From contig JAGFNK010001114.1 of assembly GCA_025769875.1 (NCBI GenBank), positions 1-14,754 on the forward strand: a stretch of 14,754 bases of DNA, written 5' to 3'. Source of the DNA: Russula earlei. Its lineage: Eukaryota > Basidiomycota > Agaricomycetes > Russulales > Russulaceae. Numbering within the stretch: position 1 is the first letter of the stretch; the number at the start of each line of letters is the position of its first letter. The position numbers and the translations under genes were made by a program. Of this stretch, positions 1 to 8,792 are shown piece by piece. The notes below the pieces were generated by a model. The model worked only from the letters and a program-made list of their open reading frames with translations, was not told where the DNA came from and searched no databases.

Positions 1-297
1 CAATTGGAATTACCCCCTTCTATGAAAATACACAATGTGTTTCACACAAACCTACTACCTTATATAGAAATGGAGGAATATGGCATGCCCTTTACATGAC
101 CTCCCCCAATGATTGAGGGTGAAGAAGAGTATGAAATCGAGGCCATTCTAGATGCCAGAAGATTTGGAAGAACACATAAAATTCAATATCTCATACACTG
201 GAAAGGATACCCATCAGCAGATGACTCATGGGTCAATCACCATGACCTTAATACACCAGACTTACTAAAAGAATATTACTCTGCCATGGCCAGATGA
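1..297 (+). pseudogene. Ty3/gypsy pol C-terminus: integrase tail and chromodomain (relic)
   Basis: Read in frame 1 from base 1, this begins with the conserved fungal gypsy stretch LPPSMKIHNVFH of the integrase C-terminal region. It then has a chromodomain at about residues 40-90, with the signature EYEIEAIL, the aromatic block YLIHWKGYP, and DSWVN. In Ty3/gypsy chromoviruses this domain tethers integrase to modified histones and steers insertion to heterochromatin. An in-frame TGA at 97-99 separates the integrase tail from the chromodomain; in the family this position is normally a coding residue before a PPP motif, probably Arg (CGA to TGA). The last codon read is TGA 295-297. If that is also a decayed Arg codon, the original end would be TAA 307-309. 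The gene is partial because the window starts inside it. Confidence 0.9.
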
Positions 298-361
298 CCA
301 AATGTATAAAGACACATCACCCAAGACCCAATCTCTCTGTCAAACTCTCCCCCAAGAGAAA

Positions 362-1009
362 ATGTCCTCTTCCACTTCCTCACCCACTTCCACCACTGCT
401 CTCATCCCTCTTTCCCCTTCCAGAGAAGCATCTCCTTACCTTGCTGACACTATCAACTTTAGGATCCAAGCCAGATGAGCAGCCAGACACGCTGCAATGA
501 TCATTGAAGCAGCTGAGCTCTGGTCTATGCCTCTTCTCACCATTATCCACAGCTTTGAAAACTGATCTCCTTTGTGTGGAGCCACCCCTCATGTCAGAAC
601 TCCCAGTCCTGCTCCTAGTCGACCCATCACTGCCTTGCCTGAACCCCTACCTATACCCCCTTGGACTGACACTCCCTCTCTCCAATACCCTCCTCCAAGC
701 GATGACATCATACTAGATGAAAACCCAATTAACCCCCCACAACCTGTCATAGAGGAGAGACCCCCTGCCTACACACCACCTAACTCCCCTGCACCTGTAC
801 TAACTGACACTGAAGTAATGGGAGAGGACTGGATGCCAGACGACCCTCAATTCTGAGATGTTCTCATGCCTGACCCAGGAAACAAGGATGACACTACTGC
901 TCCTTGCTTCACCATGTATGACCTTGACTCTCTCTATCCTACTGTCTTTGCTACATATGGACCAGGCTGCCCTGTCTATCCATCCCACATCTGTGCTTGT
1001 GCAGACCCT
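362..1009 (+). pseudogene. Gypsy-1 downstream ORF, 5' part (Pro/Ser-rich), split by copia
   Basis: This ORF lies 3' of the pol gene in a different frame (codon starts at 2 mod 3), about 60 bases after the chromodomain stop. The ATG at 362 is chosen because it has A at -3 and is followed by Ser/Thr/Pro-rich coding sequence; ATG 302 in the same frame is an alternative. The product would open with a Ser/Pro segment, then a short Ala-rich helical part, then a long Pro-rich, acidic linker. In-frame stops at 476-478, 563-565 and 854-856 are all TGA. The frame runs into the copia 3' LTR at 1010 and resumes at 8793. I do not recognise a named family. Architecture (Pro-rich, helical, CCHC) resembles a Gag-like nucleic-acid-binding protein, but its place after pol is unusual. 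Confidence 0.7.
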
Positions 1010-1395
1010 TGTTGCGCAGCATAGAGCACAGCTAACAGGCCAAGCAACCCACCTTAGAGGTTGTGCTAATGCTCAAGTGATATTGGGGTGTAGAGCAATG
1101 TGTATAGTCGTCTCCAAGTATGGTATTTATACCTCTATGACCCAGGGCTGTTCCTAAGTCCAAAAGAGGGTGACTACAGGTGTCCACTATATCACGCATT
1201 AAGTGACGCGTGATGTGGAAACGTTCTAGATGCAGCATAAGGCTGCATCTTGTGATAGATAGCGTAGTATGCGTAACCCTATTGCCATAAGCGCATATAC
1301 TAAAGTTCTGTCTAACACGTAACATCTATGAGCGGATCTTGAACCTTGTATGAAGCTCTTCGCCTTCTTTGATCCATTCTGGTTCCGGTTCAACA
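1010..1395 (-). repeat. Copia 3' LTR
   Basis: 386 bp, starting TGTTG and ending CAACA as an inverted terminal pair, matching the copy at 8403-8787. Hand alignment shows 13 substitutions and one 1-bp indel (an extra G near 1170). Preceded on the left by the duplication ACCCT at 1005-1009. On the minus strand it has a palindromic TATA-like site GGTATAAATACC (1122-1133). A perfect 9-bp-arm hairpin with a 5-nt loop lies at 1228-1250. Positions 1133-1197 hold the block shared with the solo-LTR family. Confidence 0.95.
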
Positions 1396-1403
1396 CTCCC
1401 CCT
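1396..1403 (-). promoter_or_regulatory. Copia polypurine tract
   Basis: AGGGGGAG on the minus strand, directly before the 3' LTR start TGTTG. Position and composition fit the plus-strand DNA primer of LTR elements. Confidence 0.75.
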
Positions 1404-1444
1404 TGCTAAGTGCATCAGTAGATGCCGTGAGCATTTTCCCACAT

Positions 1445-1506
1445 TCAGGGGTAGAACGTTAGTCCTAGTTGCTCCCTGAATTTGAGGAACTTGACGTGAC
1501 CAAGAT
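1445..1506 (-). pseudogene. Copia gag-pol segment 5: C-terminal tail and stop
   Basis: This is the last 20 or so codons of the polyprotein, cut off from segment 4 by solo LTR A. Removing A plus one AAGAT copy (969 bases, a multiple of three) gives a continuous frame. It reads through GHVKFLKFREQLGL, the conserved copia end after the DMFTK motif, and stops at TGA 1445-1447. The rejoined gag-pol would be roughly 1,617 codons if each frameshift is a one-base loss. Confidence 0.88.
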
Positions 1507-2470
1507 TGTCAAGACTCACTGTTGAACTATCCAGTTCAAGAGCGAGGGATAAGCTCGAAGACGAGTCGGTAGACGTCCAAGACGGCGTGGGCAAGGAGTA
1601 GAATCCAAAGTAGTAACAAATACCAAAGAGGTATTGTTACTGTGAGAGTAGAACAATCACGCAGGGAAGAGGCCAGAGTAGTCACAAGGGGACGGTCCTT
1701 AAAGGAGTATCCCAGGGGTAGAGAGTGCCGTAAACAAATGGACAGTCTGAGGACTGTCCGCTACTTTATTGAGCGCTTATATACTACAAGAGAACTGCTA
1801 AATAGGGAACAAGTTATAACCTTGTTATCAAGCACAATAGAGTGATGAGTAAGAAGTCGGAGGATGCTTACTGAGCATGCTCGGTCATGCTCAGTAAGCT
1901 GCTGAGTAAGAAGACTCTTCTTGATGAGTAAGAGTTTCCATTGTCCACGTGTTTATTACTTTTAGTGCACGTGGAAGCACCTGATTCATTTCTTGTTAGT
2001 TAGTTTAAGGCCGGTCATTTGAAGACTTTGTTAGTTTGGCTAGGGAATAGTGTCGTCTTATAAGGCCCTTATATAGTTCTATTAGGGTCCTTAGAGTCGA
2101 CCCTAATACTTCTATTAAGGTCCTTAGTATTGCCTTCTAGTCGTTCTATAGTTATTAGAGTTGGTCTAATAATGCGTTGTAGGGCCTTTGATACTAGGTT
2201 AGTGCCTCTTGTAGAGCTCCTAGGGTCGTTCCAAAGGGTCCTTAGGAAGGCCCTAATACTGTCTTTTGTTGCTAGAAGGGTTGCCTTTAAGTGGGGCTTG
2301 CTGTATGTCGATTGTGCCGAGAATCGCTCGCGCAACAATGCGCGCGCGATATTGTGGACACCTCTACTCACCCCTTTTGCTCGTGTGAACAGGGTGACAC
2401 CATAGAGACCAGGTTTCCTCCTATAAGGAAGGGTCCTTCAAGGGCCCTCTCCGGAGAATGGTTCATGACA
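1507..2470. mobile_element. Solo LTR A (964 bp), inserted in copia
   Basis: Perfect 5-bp duplication AAGAT at 1502-1506 and 2471-2475. Ends are TGTCA...TGACA, so terminal bases alone do not fix its orientation. It is the inverted equivalent of B and C. A TATATAAG/AATAAA pair (1765-1783, minus strand) suggests one orientation. The 64-bp block at 2344-2407, shared with the copia LTR and near a TATAAGG, suggests the other. It separates copia RNase H from its last 20 codons. No internal coding region is present, as expected after LTR-LTR recombination. Short open frames inside it (1642-1845 and others) are not genes. Confidence 0.92.
1866..1899. repeat. Conserved hairpin in solo LTR A
   Basis: Perfect inverted repeat with 14-bp arms (GCTTACTGAGCATG and its complement) around a 6-nt loop, flanked by several GAGTAAGA repeats. 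The same structure is in B and C. Confidence 0.8.
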
Positions 2471-4855
2471 AAGATTCTTGGTGAACATGTCGGCAGGGTT
2501 GTTAGCCCCTTCAATAAAGAATAGCTCCACCTGTTTGTTTTGTATGACTTCATGAATGAAGTGATAGTGCAAATCAATGTGTTTGATGCGCTTTTCTTGC
2601 ACAGGGTTGGAGGCTAAGAATATTGAGCCTTGGTTATCACCGAACAGTGGGATGGGAGCAAGATTAATGCCAAGTTCTGTTAGTAAGGATTTAATCCATA
2701 CCAACTGTCTGCTCATGTCAGAGAGTGACATATACTCAGCTTCAGTGGAGGAGAGCGCGACTGTTTTTTGCGCTCGTGAGTTCCACAAAAATATTGCTCC
2801 AGCCAGGTTCACCATATAGCCTGTAGTGGACTTCCGATTAGTCGGATCAGAAGCCCAGTCAGAGTCGGCATATGCCATCAAGCTGCCATTAGATGGTCCA
2901 TCATAGACCAAGGCGTAATTGGTGGTTCCCAAGAGGTATCGGCAAATATAGAATGCACAATTTAAATGATCCTCTGAGGGATTGGCAGCATGTTGCGACA
3001 GCTTTGTGACCGCAAAGGCTATGTCTGGACGCGTTCCAAGCATTATGTACAGGAGTGATCCTATAACTTGCTGGAATTTTGACCGCAAGGCTGGGTCAGC
3101 AGCAGAAGTGTTGGGAGAGGGGTGATAGCCCTCTGGTAGCGGAATAGGAGCAGGGTTTGCGTTAAGCAAGTCGAAACGCTGCAGCACTTTCTTAAGATAG
3201 TCAGTCTGGTCCAGATGTATTTGGCCAGACTTACGTATGATGCGCATGCGTAGAAATTCTTGGGCATCACCCAGATCTTGACATTCCCAGAGCTTCATAA
3301 AGCGCTCCTTTGTTTTATTTATTTGTTTTTTGTCTGCTCCAAAGAAGAGTACATCATCAACATAGACGATGGCTATGATGCTCTTGTCTTTACTAACAAA
3401 GAGCCCAGAGTCAGACATAAGGCGAATAAGGCTGAGCGAGGCCATGGACTTGTCAAGGGCTTTCCACCATGCAAGTGCCGCTTGCTTGAGCCCATATATT
3501 GCGCGTTTAAGGCGCATGACTTTATGCTCTTGGCCTTTTATTTTGAAGCCCTCGGGCTGCTCCATATAGAGCTCTTCATCGAGCTCACCATAGAGAAAGG
3601 CAGTCTTGACGTCTAGTCCGCTAATGTGCCAATTTTTGAGCGCTGCAAGTGCAATCATCAGGCGGACTGTCTCAAACTGTACCACGGGTGAGAATATTTC
3701 ATCATAGTCAATGCCTTCTACTTGGGAGAAGCCTTTGGCGACTAGTCTGGCTTTTTTACGACCATCAGACTTAAGGTCGAATACCCATCTGTTTTTAATG
3801 ATTTTGCGATCCTTGGGAGGATCGACTAGTTCAAAGACTTTGCGTCTGCGGAGGGATTCCAACTCCTCGCGACAAGCATCTTTCCACTCCTTTTGGAGTT
3901 CACTTGGCATTCGCAGAATGTCCCTAAAGGTCCATTTGCGAATTTTCACAGTATCGGGTGCTTCTGAACTTAGTGGAACTGCTTGGGTGAGCAGATAGTT
4001 CAGAAATTTGACTCCCCCTTCCCTTGCAAGACGTAGAATGTCTTCTACCTCATCCTCAGAGGCTTGTGGCGGTTGATCATCAAGGACGACAGGAGGGTAA
4101 GGGCCTGGTGTGGCCGATCCTGACGTTCCACCCTCACCGGAGCTACCGGGTTGGTTTTCTGTCATTGTTCTCCATGTGCGTGTGCGCCGAACATCTTTTT
4201 CCACTTCTGTGGGGTGTCTGCGTTCACCATAGACGTTGCCTGGATGGGTAGGTACTTTCCTCAACCACTGAGACCTTCGAAGAAGTACAGGTTCTTCAAC
4301 AGGAGGAGGGGACAGTGTAGGAGGGATGGGCGTTTGCTCGCGTTCCTCTTCCTCTGGCGCCTGTATAGGCTGCTCATCGTCCTCACTTTTAATTGTAGGG
4401 AATGGGTCGTCAACACCAGGAATGGTGTCTTCAACAGGTTGTTGTGGTAGTTCATCATGCGGTTCATTAATCCGCGTGGTACCTTTAGTGCACGCTTTGT
4501 TGCATTTGGGGTACAGGGTCTCATCGTACAGGGTGGTAGCATTTGTGTAAAGCGTATTATTTGGGAGCCTCATGAAGAGTGAGGCTTTGATCCCCTCAGT
4601 GTGACCAAGGTAGATCATTAGCTCGCTTTTAGGCGAAAGCTTATTGACTTGATGCTTTTCTGGTATATGCACATATGCACCGCAACCAAATACTCTGAGG
4701 TGTGAGATATCAGGGACCTCGTTCTTTAGGACTTTGTAGGGTGTACGCCATTGAAGGCGTCTGGCAGGTGTCCTATTGTAACAGTGTGTCCCATGATTCA
4801 CTGCAAATTCCCACCAGGAGGGAGGTAGACAAGCTTCAAGGCACATTGCCTGAGC
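2471..4855 (-). pseudogene. Copia gag-pol segment 4: integrase C-terminus, reverse transcriptase, RNase H
   Basis: An open frame of 865 codons spans 5035-2438; only this middle part, about 795 codons, is copia, both ends being solo-LTR sequence. It holds the integrase C-terminal region (HLRVFGCGAYVHIP), a Pro/Glu-rich linker, and a complete RVT_2 reverse transcriptase of about 240 residues. The RT has LDVKTAF with one catalytic Asp and YVDD at 3353-3364 with the other two. RNase H shows all four acidic positions: YADSDWA, STEAEY, FGDNQGS and HIDLHYH. No stop or frameshift interrupts it, so this is the best-preserved coding stretch in the window. Copia sequence ends in NPADMFTKNL at the AAGAT duplication of solo LTR A. 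RT copies the element RNA and RNase H removes the template. Confidence 0.95.
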
Positions 4856-5818
4856 TGTCATGAACCATTCTCCGGAGAGGGCCCTTGAAGGACCCTTCCT
4901 TATAGGAGGAAACCCAGCCTCTATGGTGTCACCCTGTTCACACGAGCAAAAGGGGTGAGTATAGGTGTCCACAATATCGCGCGCGCATTGTTGCGCGAGC
5001 GATTCTCGGCACAATCGACCTACAGCAAGCCCCACTTAAAAGCAACCCTTCTAGCAACAAAGGACAGTATTAGGGCCTTCCTAAGGACCCTTTTGGAACG
5101 ACTCTAGGAGCTCTACAAGAGGCACTAACCTAGTATCAAAGGCCCTACAACGTGTTATTAGACCAACTCTAATAACTATAGAACGAACTATAAGCCAATA
5201 CTAAGGACCTTAATAGAAGTATTAGGGTCGACTCTAAGGACCCTAATAGAACTATATAAGGGCCTTATAAGATAACACTACTCCCTAACCAAATTACAAG
5301 TCCTCAAATGACCGGCCCTAAACTAACTAACAGAAAATGAATCAGGTGCTCGCACGTGCACTAAAGCAGTGAACACGTGGACAATGAAAGCTCTTACTCA
5401 TCAGGAGAAGCCTTCTTACTCAGCAGCTTACTGAGCATGACTGAGCATGCTCAGTAAGCGCACTTCGACTTCTTACTCATCACTCTATTGTGCTTGATAA
5501 CAAGGTTATGACTTGTTCCCTGTTTAGCAGTTCTCTTGTAGTATATAAGCGCTCAATAAAGTAGCAGACAGTCCTCAGACTGTCCATTTGTTTACGGCAC
5601 TCTCTATCCCTGGGATACTCCTTTAAGGACCATCCCCTTGTGACTATCCTGGCCTCTTCCCTGTGTGACTGCTCTACTCTCACAGTAACAGTACCTCTCT
5701 GGTATTTGTTACTACTCTGGACTCTACTCTTTGCCCACGCGGTCTTGGACGTCTATCGACTCGTCTTCGAGCTTATCCCTTGCTCTTGAACTGGATAGTT
5801 CAACAGTGAGTCTTGACA
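4856..5818. mobile_element. Solo LTR B (963 bp), inserted in copia integrase
   Basis: Perfect 5-bp duplication TGAGC at 4851-4855 and 5819-5823. Ends TGTCA...TGACA. Same family as A (opposite orientation to A) and C; A and B look about 95 percent identical by eye. It splits the copia integrase core from its C-terminus. A TATATAAG is at 5542-5549 and AATAAA at 5555-5560 on the + strand; CCTATAAGG lies at about 4899-4907. The shared 64-bp block is 4919-4982. Confidence 0.92.
5426..5459. repeat. Conserved hairpin in solo LTR B
   Basis: The same 14-bp-arm inverted repeat as in A with a 6-nt loop ACTGAG, and CTTACTCA repeats on both sides. Confidence 0.8.
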
Positions 5819-6066
5819 TGAGCTTTGTCCATTACAGTGCGCATAAAGCGCTCTGCGTGTCCATTCTGTTGTGGAGTGTATGGGGTGCTTTGCAGGATTT
5901 TAATTCCTTCATCCTTTAGGACGTTATCAAAGGCCTCGGACTTGTACTCTCCGCCAGCATTGGACATCCACTCTTTGATTCCTGCTTTGTATTGGTTCTT
6001 GACCATAGCAAGGAATTGTTTGACGGCCATTATGGTCGACTTTTGATTTTTAAGAGTGTGATCCAT
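5819..6066 (-). pseudogene. Copia gag-pol segment 3: integrase catalytic core
   Basis: The third frame covers the integrase core from about 6050 to the insertion point of solo LTR B at 5818/5819. The PQQNGHAER motif with the catalytic glutamate is present. The motif that normally reads SDNGGEY or SDAGGEY is MSNAGGEY here: the second catalytic aspartate is Asn (codon AAT at 5959-5961 on the minus strand), so the DDE triad is broken. The reading runs into LTR B and stops at 5800 on LTR-derived codons. Removing B and one TGAGC copy (968 bases) joins this frame in register to the segment ending at 4855. Confidence 0.88.
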
Positions 6067-6758
6067 GCATAGCAGGAATAATCGTCAATGAAGCTGATGA
6101 AATATTCGTACTTATGATACGACTTCACAGGGAAACTCTTAAGGTCTGAGTGAATATGCTCGAACAGTGCGGAAGCACGAGTTTTAGAAGGGGGGTGCGC
6201 AGATGCAGGCATTTTGCCTTGCGCGCAGCCAGGACATACCGGCTGTTCCTGAGGGATTTTCAGGTCTTCAGGGAGACCCTTGGTATGTGTCTTTGCACGT
6301 GTTATGACATCCTTAGATGGGTGGCCAAGGCGTCGGTGAATGACATCATAATCTACCGTGTAGATAAGAGAATGCACTTGCGCGCTTTCAATTGAGGCGT
6401 CTAACCAATACGTGGTTTGACCTGGGAATAAGGGGTAAGAGGACAGGATTATACGTCTGTCCTCTCTTAGGGAAATATGTCTATTATTCCCTAGTGCATG
6501 CATCCCTTGTTGTAAAAACTCCCCCATAGATAATATCCGAGTGTTAATTTTCAGAATATAGAGAACAGGAGAAATGCGCGTGACAACCATTTTTGAGTTG
6601 ACAGTGTGCCGAAGCAACACAGTGCCTTTGCCTTCCACATATATAGTGTTATCGGCAGTTTTAACAGGGGATCTTTCATGCGGCAAAGCCAGCATATACT
6701 CTATAAAATCTTTATTTTGAAGGTGAAGTGTGCTGATGCACCAGAGTCTAGGAGCCAT
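6030..6758 (-). pseudogene. Copia gag-pol segment 2: protease remainder and integrase zinc domain
   Basis: This frame takes over near 6720 and runs to about 6050. It carries the rest of the protease and the GAG-pre-integrase region. The integrase HHCC zinc-binding domain is intact, at residues 141 (H), 146 (H), 175 (C) and 178 (C) counted from 6758, with the usual H-X4-H-X28-C-X2-C spacing. The first catalytic-core aspartate lies in HSDLKSF, and FIDDYS follows. A second frameshift falls in an A run on the minus strand (TTTTT at 6047-6051 on +). The tail KIKSRP and the stop at 6030 are out-of-frame artefacts; adding one A would restore the family pattern. Confidence 0.9.
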
Positions 6759-8233
6759 AAGGATCCCATTTTACTCAAGTCATGCTTTCCTCTACATCTC
6801 GAACAATTGGTGTTACATTCACTTGGAAGGGAAGTAGTCCCTTTGCTAATTTGTACATTGTATGATACAAGCAAACACTTATTAGACATATCTAGCCCGC
6901 TTAGGGGCTGGGGAGATGCTAAAAGGTTCTTTAGCAAGTGAAAAGAGAGAGGGAGGCGCACACACGCTTCATTATCTTTGGGGTCGCTGCCCCAATCAAG
7001 CGCTTCATCCGACGGAGTCAGAGCACGCTCAGGGGTGGCAGCACCTTCTGGGATACTGTCATATATGTCAAATAAATCCGACGTATTTGTTTGCGCGAAG
7101 TCGCCATCGTCCTGGTCCATAGGCTCAGGGACAGGCGACGGTAATTTGACTGCACTTGATGAGGCAGCGGATTGAGTCAAGATCTGCTGCTCGAGGGTCT
7201 TGACTGTCTGTATAGTGGGAGTTACCCCAAGATCGTCAGCAAGATCAAGTGCTTTGTTTAAGGCCTTGTAAGGGCCGTGAGTGCGTTTGCAAGGGTCAGT
7301 CGCAGTAGGGACGGTACATTGTTGGATCCCCGAAGGACCCAGATGGGCGATAGTGGTATTGGTTGGGAGTGGGAGTGCGGCAACGTCCGCAATGTGGGAG
7401 TGTCCGGGACCATGGCTGTGATCGGCCTTCTCCTTGCCTTTCCCTTTTCCTTTGCCGCCATGCTTACCATGCTGGCGCTTGTCCTTATCTTCATCACGCT
7501 TGGGCTTATTGCCCTGCTGCTGATTGGAGAAGGAGGGGTCACCGTGCTTGCGCTTGACAGCTGAGAGCTTCTGCGTGCTGTGCTTTTTGTTTGTTCCACG
7601 ATTGACCTCAGTTTGATATTGAGAGACAATAGCCTCTCGGACATCCTTTGGACTAAGATCGGCTAGATCATAGTTCTGAGTGACAATGTGGACAAGCATT
7701 TCCCATTTTGGGGGAATGGCTGCAAGCATGATGAGCGCCTGTAAGGTGTCAGGAATAATGAGGGAGGATGCGGTGAGACGCTGGAACACAGCGTGTATCC
7801 GATCCATTTGTGGGCCAGGATGCTGGCTCGGGTTAATGCGAATGGAAATGGCTTCTTTGAAGTCCTTATAGATGCTGGTGGTAGTCGCCGTACCATAGAG
7901 GGTATCTAGGCGATTCCATATAGTTTCAGCATTATCCAAAGATGTAAGATCTTGTTGGATCGTGATGCTCGATCTAAGGACCATATGACCGACTGCCATG
8001 TCATTTCCTTTGTTCCATTCTCTCAGGGCTGCAATAGCAGTGGCCTGGGCAGCAATCTCTTCGGGAAGAGGTGCCTGGGGAAGTCTAGGAAGGACTGGCA
8101 ATTCAAACGTGCCATTGCAATAACCCCACAGTCCAACGGACATGAGGTAGGCTTTCATAGCCTTTGACCAAATACCATAGTTAGCGCCATCAAGGATGGG
8201 GACAACAGGGGCAGAGGGTTGAGACAACGACAT
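6701..8233 (-). pseudogene. Copia gag-pol segment 1: Gag and start of protease
   Basis: 510 codons from the ATG at 8231-8233, the first in-frame start after the leader. Residues about 12-41 hold the copia Gag N-terminal signature (LDGANYGIW ... GLWGYC). Residues about 100-215 match the UBN2-type copia Gag core. Residues 225-280 are a very basic Lys/Gly/His segment; I find no canonical CCHC knuckle, only a loose Cys cluster at 473-480. The aspartic protease motif LLDSGASAHFT (catalytic DSGA at 496-499) closes the piece. The frame is lost at about 6712-6722, just after this motif; the next frame picks up the sequence, as expected from one deleted base. Gag forms the particle and protease cuts the polyprotein. 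Confidence 0.9.
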
Positions 8234-8390
8234 TGTAGCTGTTAGAAGAGGGCTTAGAGGTCGTCAGTAAGAGTATTTGTATTCAAACAAGCTGACATAG
8301 TCTCCCCATAGGGTAGACTAGCTCGCTGCAGCATGCAGGCTTCAGGGATGCTTCGCCATCGTTGCAGCCGATGAAGGCGCATGGCTTGCA
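8234..8390 (-). other. Copia untranslated leader
   Basis: About 157 bases between the primer-binding site and the gag ATG. It should contain packaging signals in an active element. I see several GCTGCA/TGCAGC inverted motifs around 8325-8385 that could fold, but no defined element. Confidence 0.5.
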
Positions 8391-8402
8391 GGGCCCATAA
8401 CC
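8391..8402 (-). promoter_or_regulatory. Copia primer-binding site: initiator tRNA-Met anticodon half
   Basis: Directly inside the 5' LTR. On the minus strand the 12 bases read GGTTATGGGCCC, which is complementary to the anticodon stem-loop of eukaryotic initiator tRNA-Met (GGGCCCAUAACC around the CAU anticodon). Drosophila copia is known to prime from this internal part using a cleaved half-tRNA rather than the tRNA 3' end. Zero-base spacing from the LTR supports the call. Confidence 0.8.
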
Positions 8403-8787
8403 TGTTGCGCAGCATAGAGTGCAGCTAACAGGCCAAGCAACCCACCTTAGAGGTTGTGCTAATGCTCAAGTGATATTGGGGTGTAGAGCGATGTGTATAG
8501 TCATCTACAAGTATGGTATTTATACCTCTATGACCCAGGGCTGTTCCTAAGTCCAAAAGAGGTGACTACAGGTGTCCACTATATCGCGCATTAAGTGACG
8601 CGTGATGTGGAAACGTTCTAGACGCAGCATAAGGCTGCATCTTGTGATAGATAGTGTAGTATGCGTAACCCTATTGCCATAAGCACATATACTAAAGTTC
8701 TGTCTAACACGTAACATCTATGAGCGGATCTTGAACCTTGTATGAAGGTCTTCACCTTCTTTGATCCGTTCTGGTTCTGGTTCAACA
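8403..8787 (-). repeat. Copia 5' LTR
   Basis: 385 bp, same TGTTG/CAACA ends as the 3' LTR, followed by ACCCT at 8788-8792, which is the second copy of the target duplication. As the 5' LTR it would carry the promoter of the element; the minus-strand TATA-like site is at 8515-8526. The internal hairpin seen in the partner LTR has one mismatch here, at a CpG-derived position. Positions 8526-8589 hold the 64-bp block shared with the solo LTRs. Confidence 0.95.
8515..8526 (-). promoter_or_regulatory. Copia LTR TATA box (palindromic)
   Basis: The 12-base palindrome GGTATAAATACC is kept unchanged in both copia LTRs (other copy 1122-1133). Read on the minus strand it sits about 110 bases before the LTR end, a sensible U3/R distance. 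The assignment rests on sequence match and position only. Confidence 0.5.
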
Positions 8788-8792
8788 ACCCT

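Larger units (their letters stand above)
1010..8787 (-). mobile_element. Ty1/copia LTR retrotransposon with both LTRs, interrupted by two solo LTRs
   Basis: The element reads right to left: 5' LTR 8403-8787, primer-binding site 8391-8402, leader, gag-pol from ATG 8233 to TGA 1445, purine tract, 3' LTR 1010-1395. The domain order Gag, protease, integrase, reverse transcriptase, RNase H is diagnostic of copia (Pseudoviridae). A 5-bp duplication ACCCT flanks it (1005-1009 and 8788-8792), so both ends are original. Without the two solo LTRs it would be about 5.8 kb. It sits antisense inside the downstream ORF of gypsy relic 1. It cannot work as it stands: two frameshifts, two LTR insertions and a replaced integrase catalytic aspartate. 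LTR identity is about 96 percent by hand alignment. Confidence 0.95.

Noticed and set aside
294..716. Short + strand frames after the gypsy-1 chromodomain
   Set aside because: They are alternative frames of a pyrimidine-rich segment that codes the Pro/Ser-rich downstream ORF.
2069..2405. Open frames on both strands inside solo LTR A, with relatives in B and C
   Set aside because: They lie in non-coding LTR sequence and are not preserved between copies.
3260..4550. Several + strand open frames of 75-118 codons
   Set aside because: They are antisense shadows of the copia reverse transcriptase and linker, with no independent motifs.
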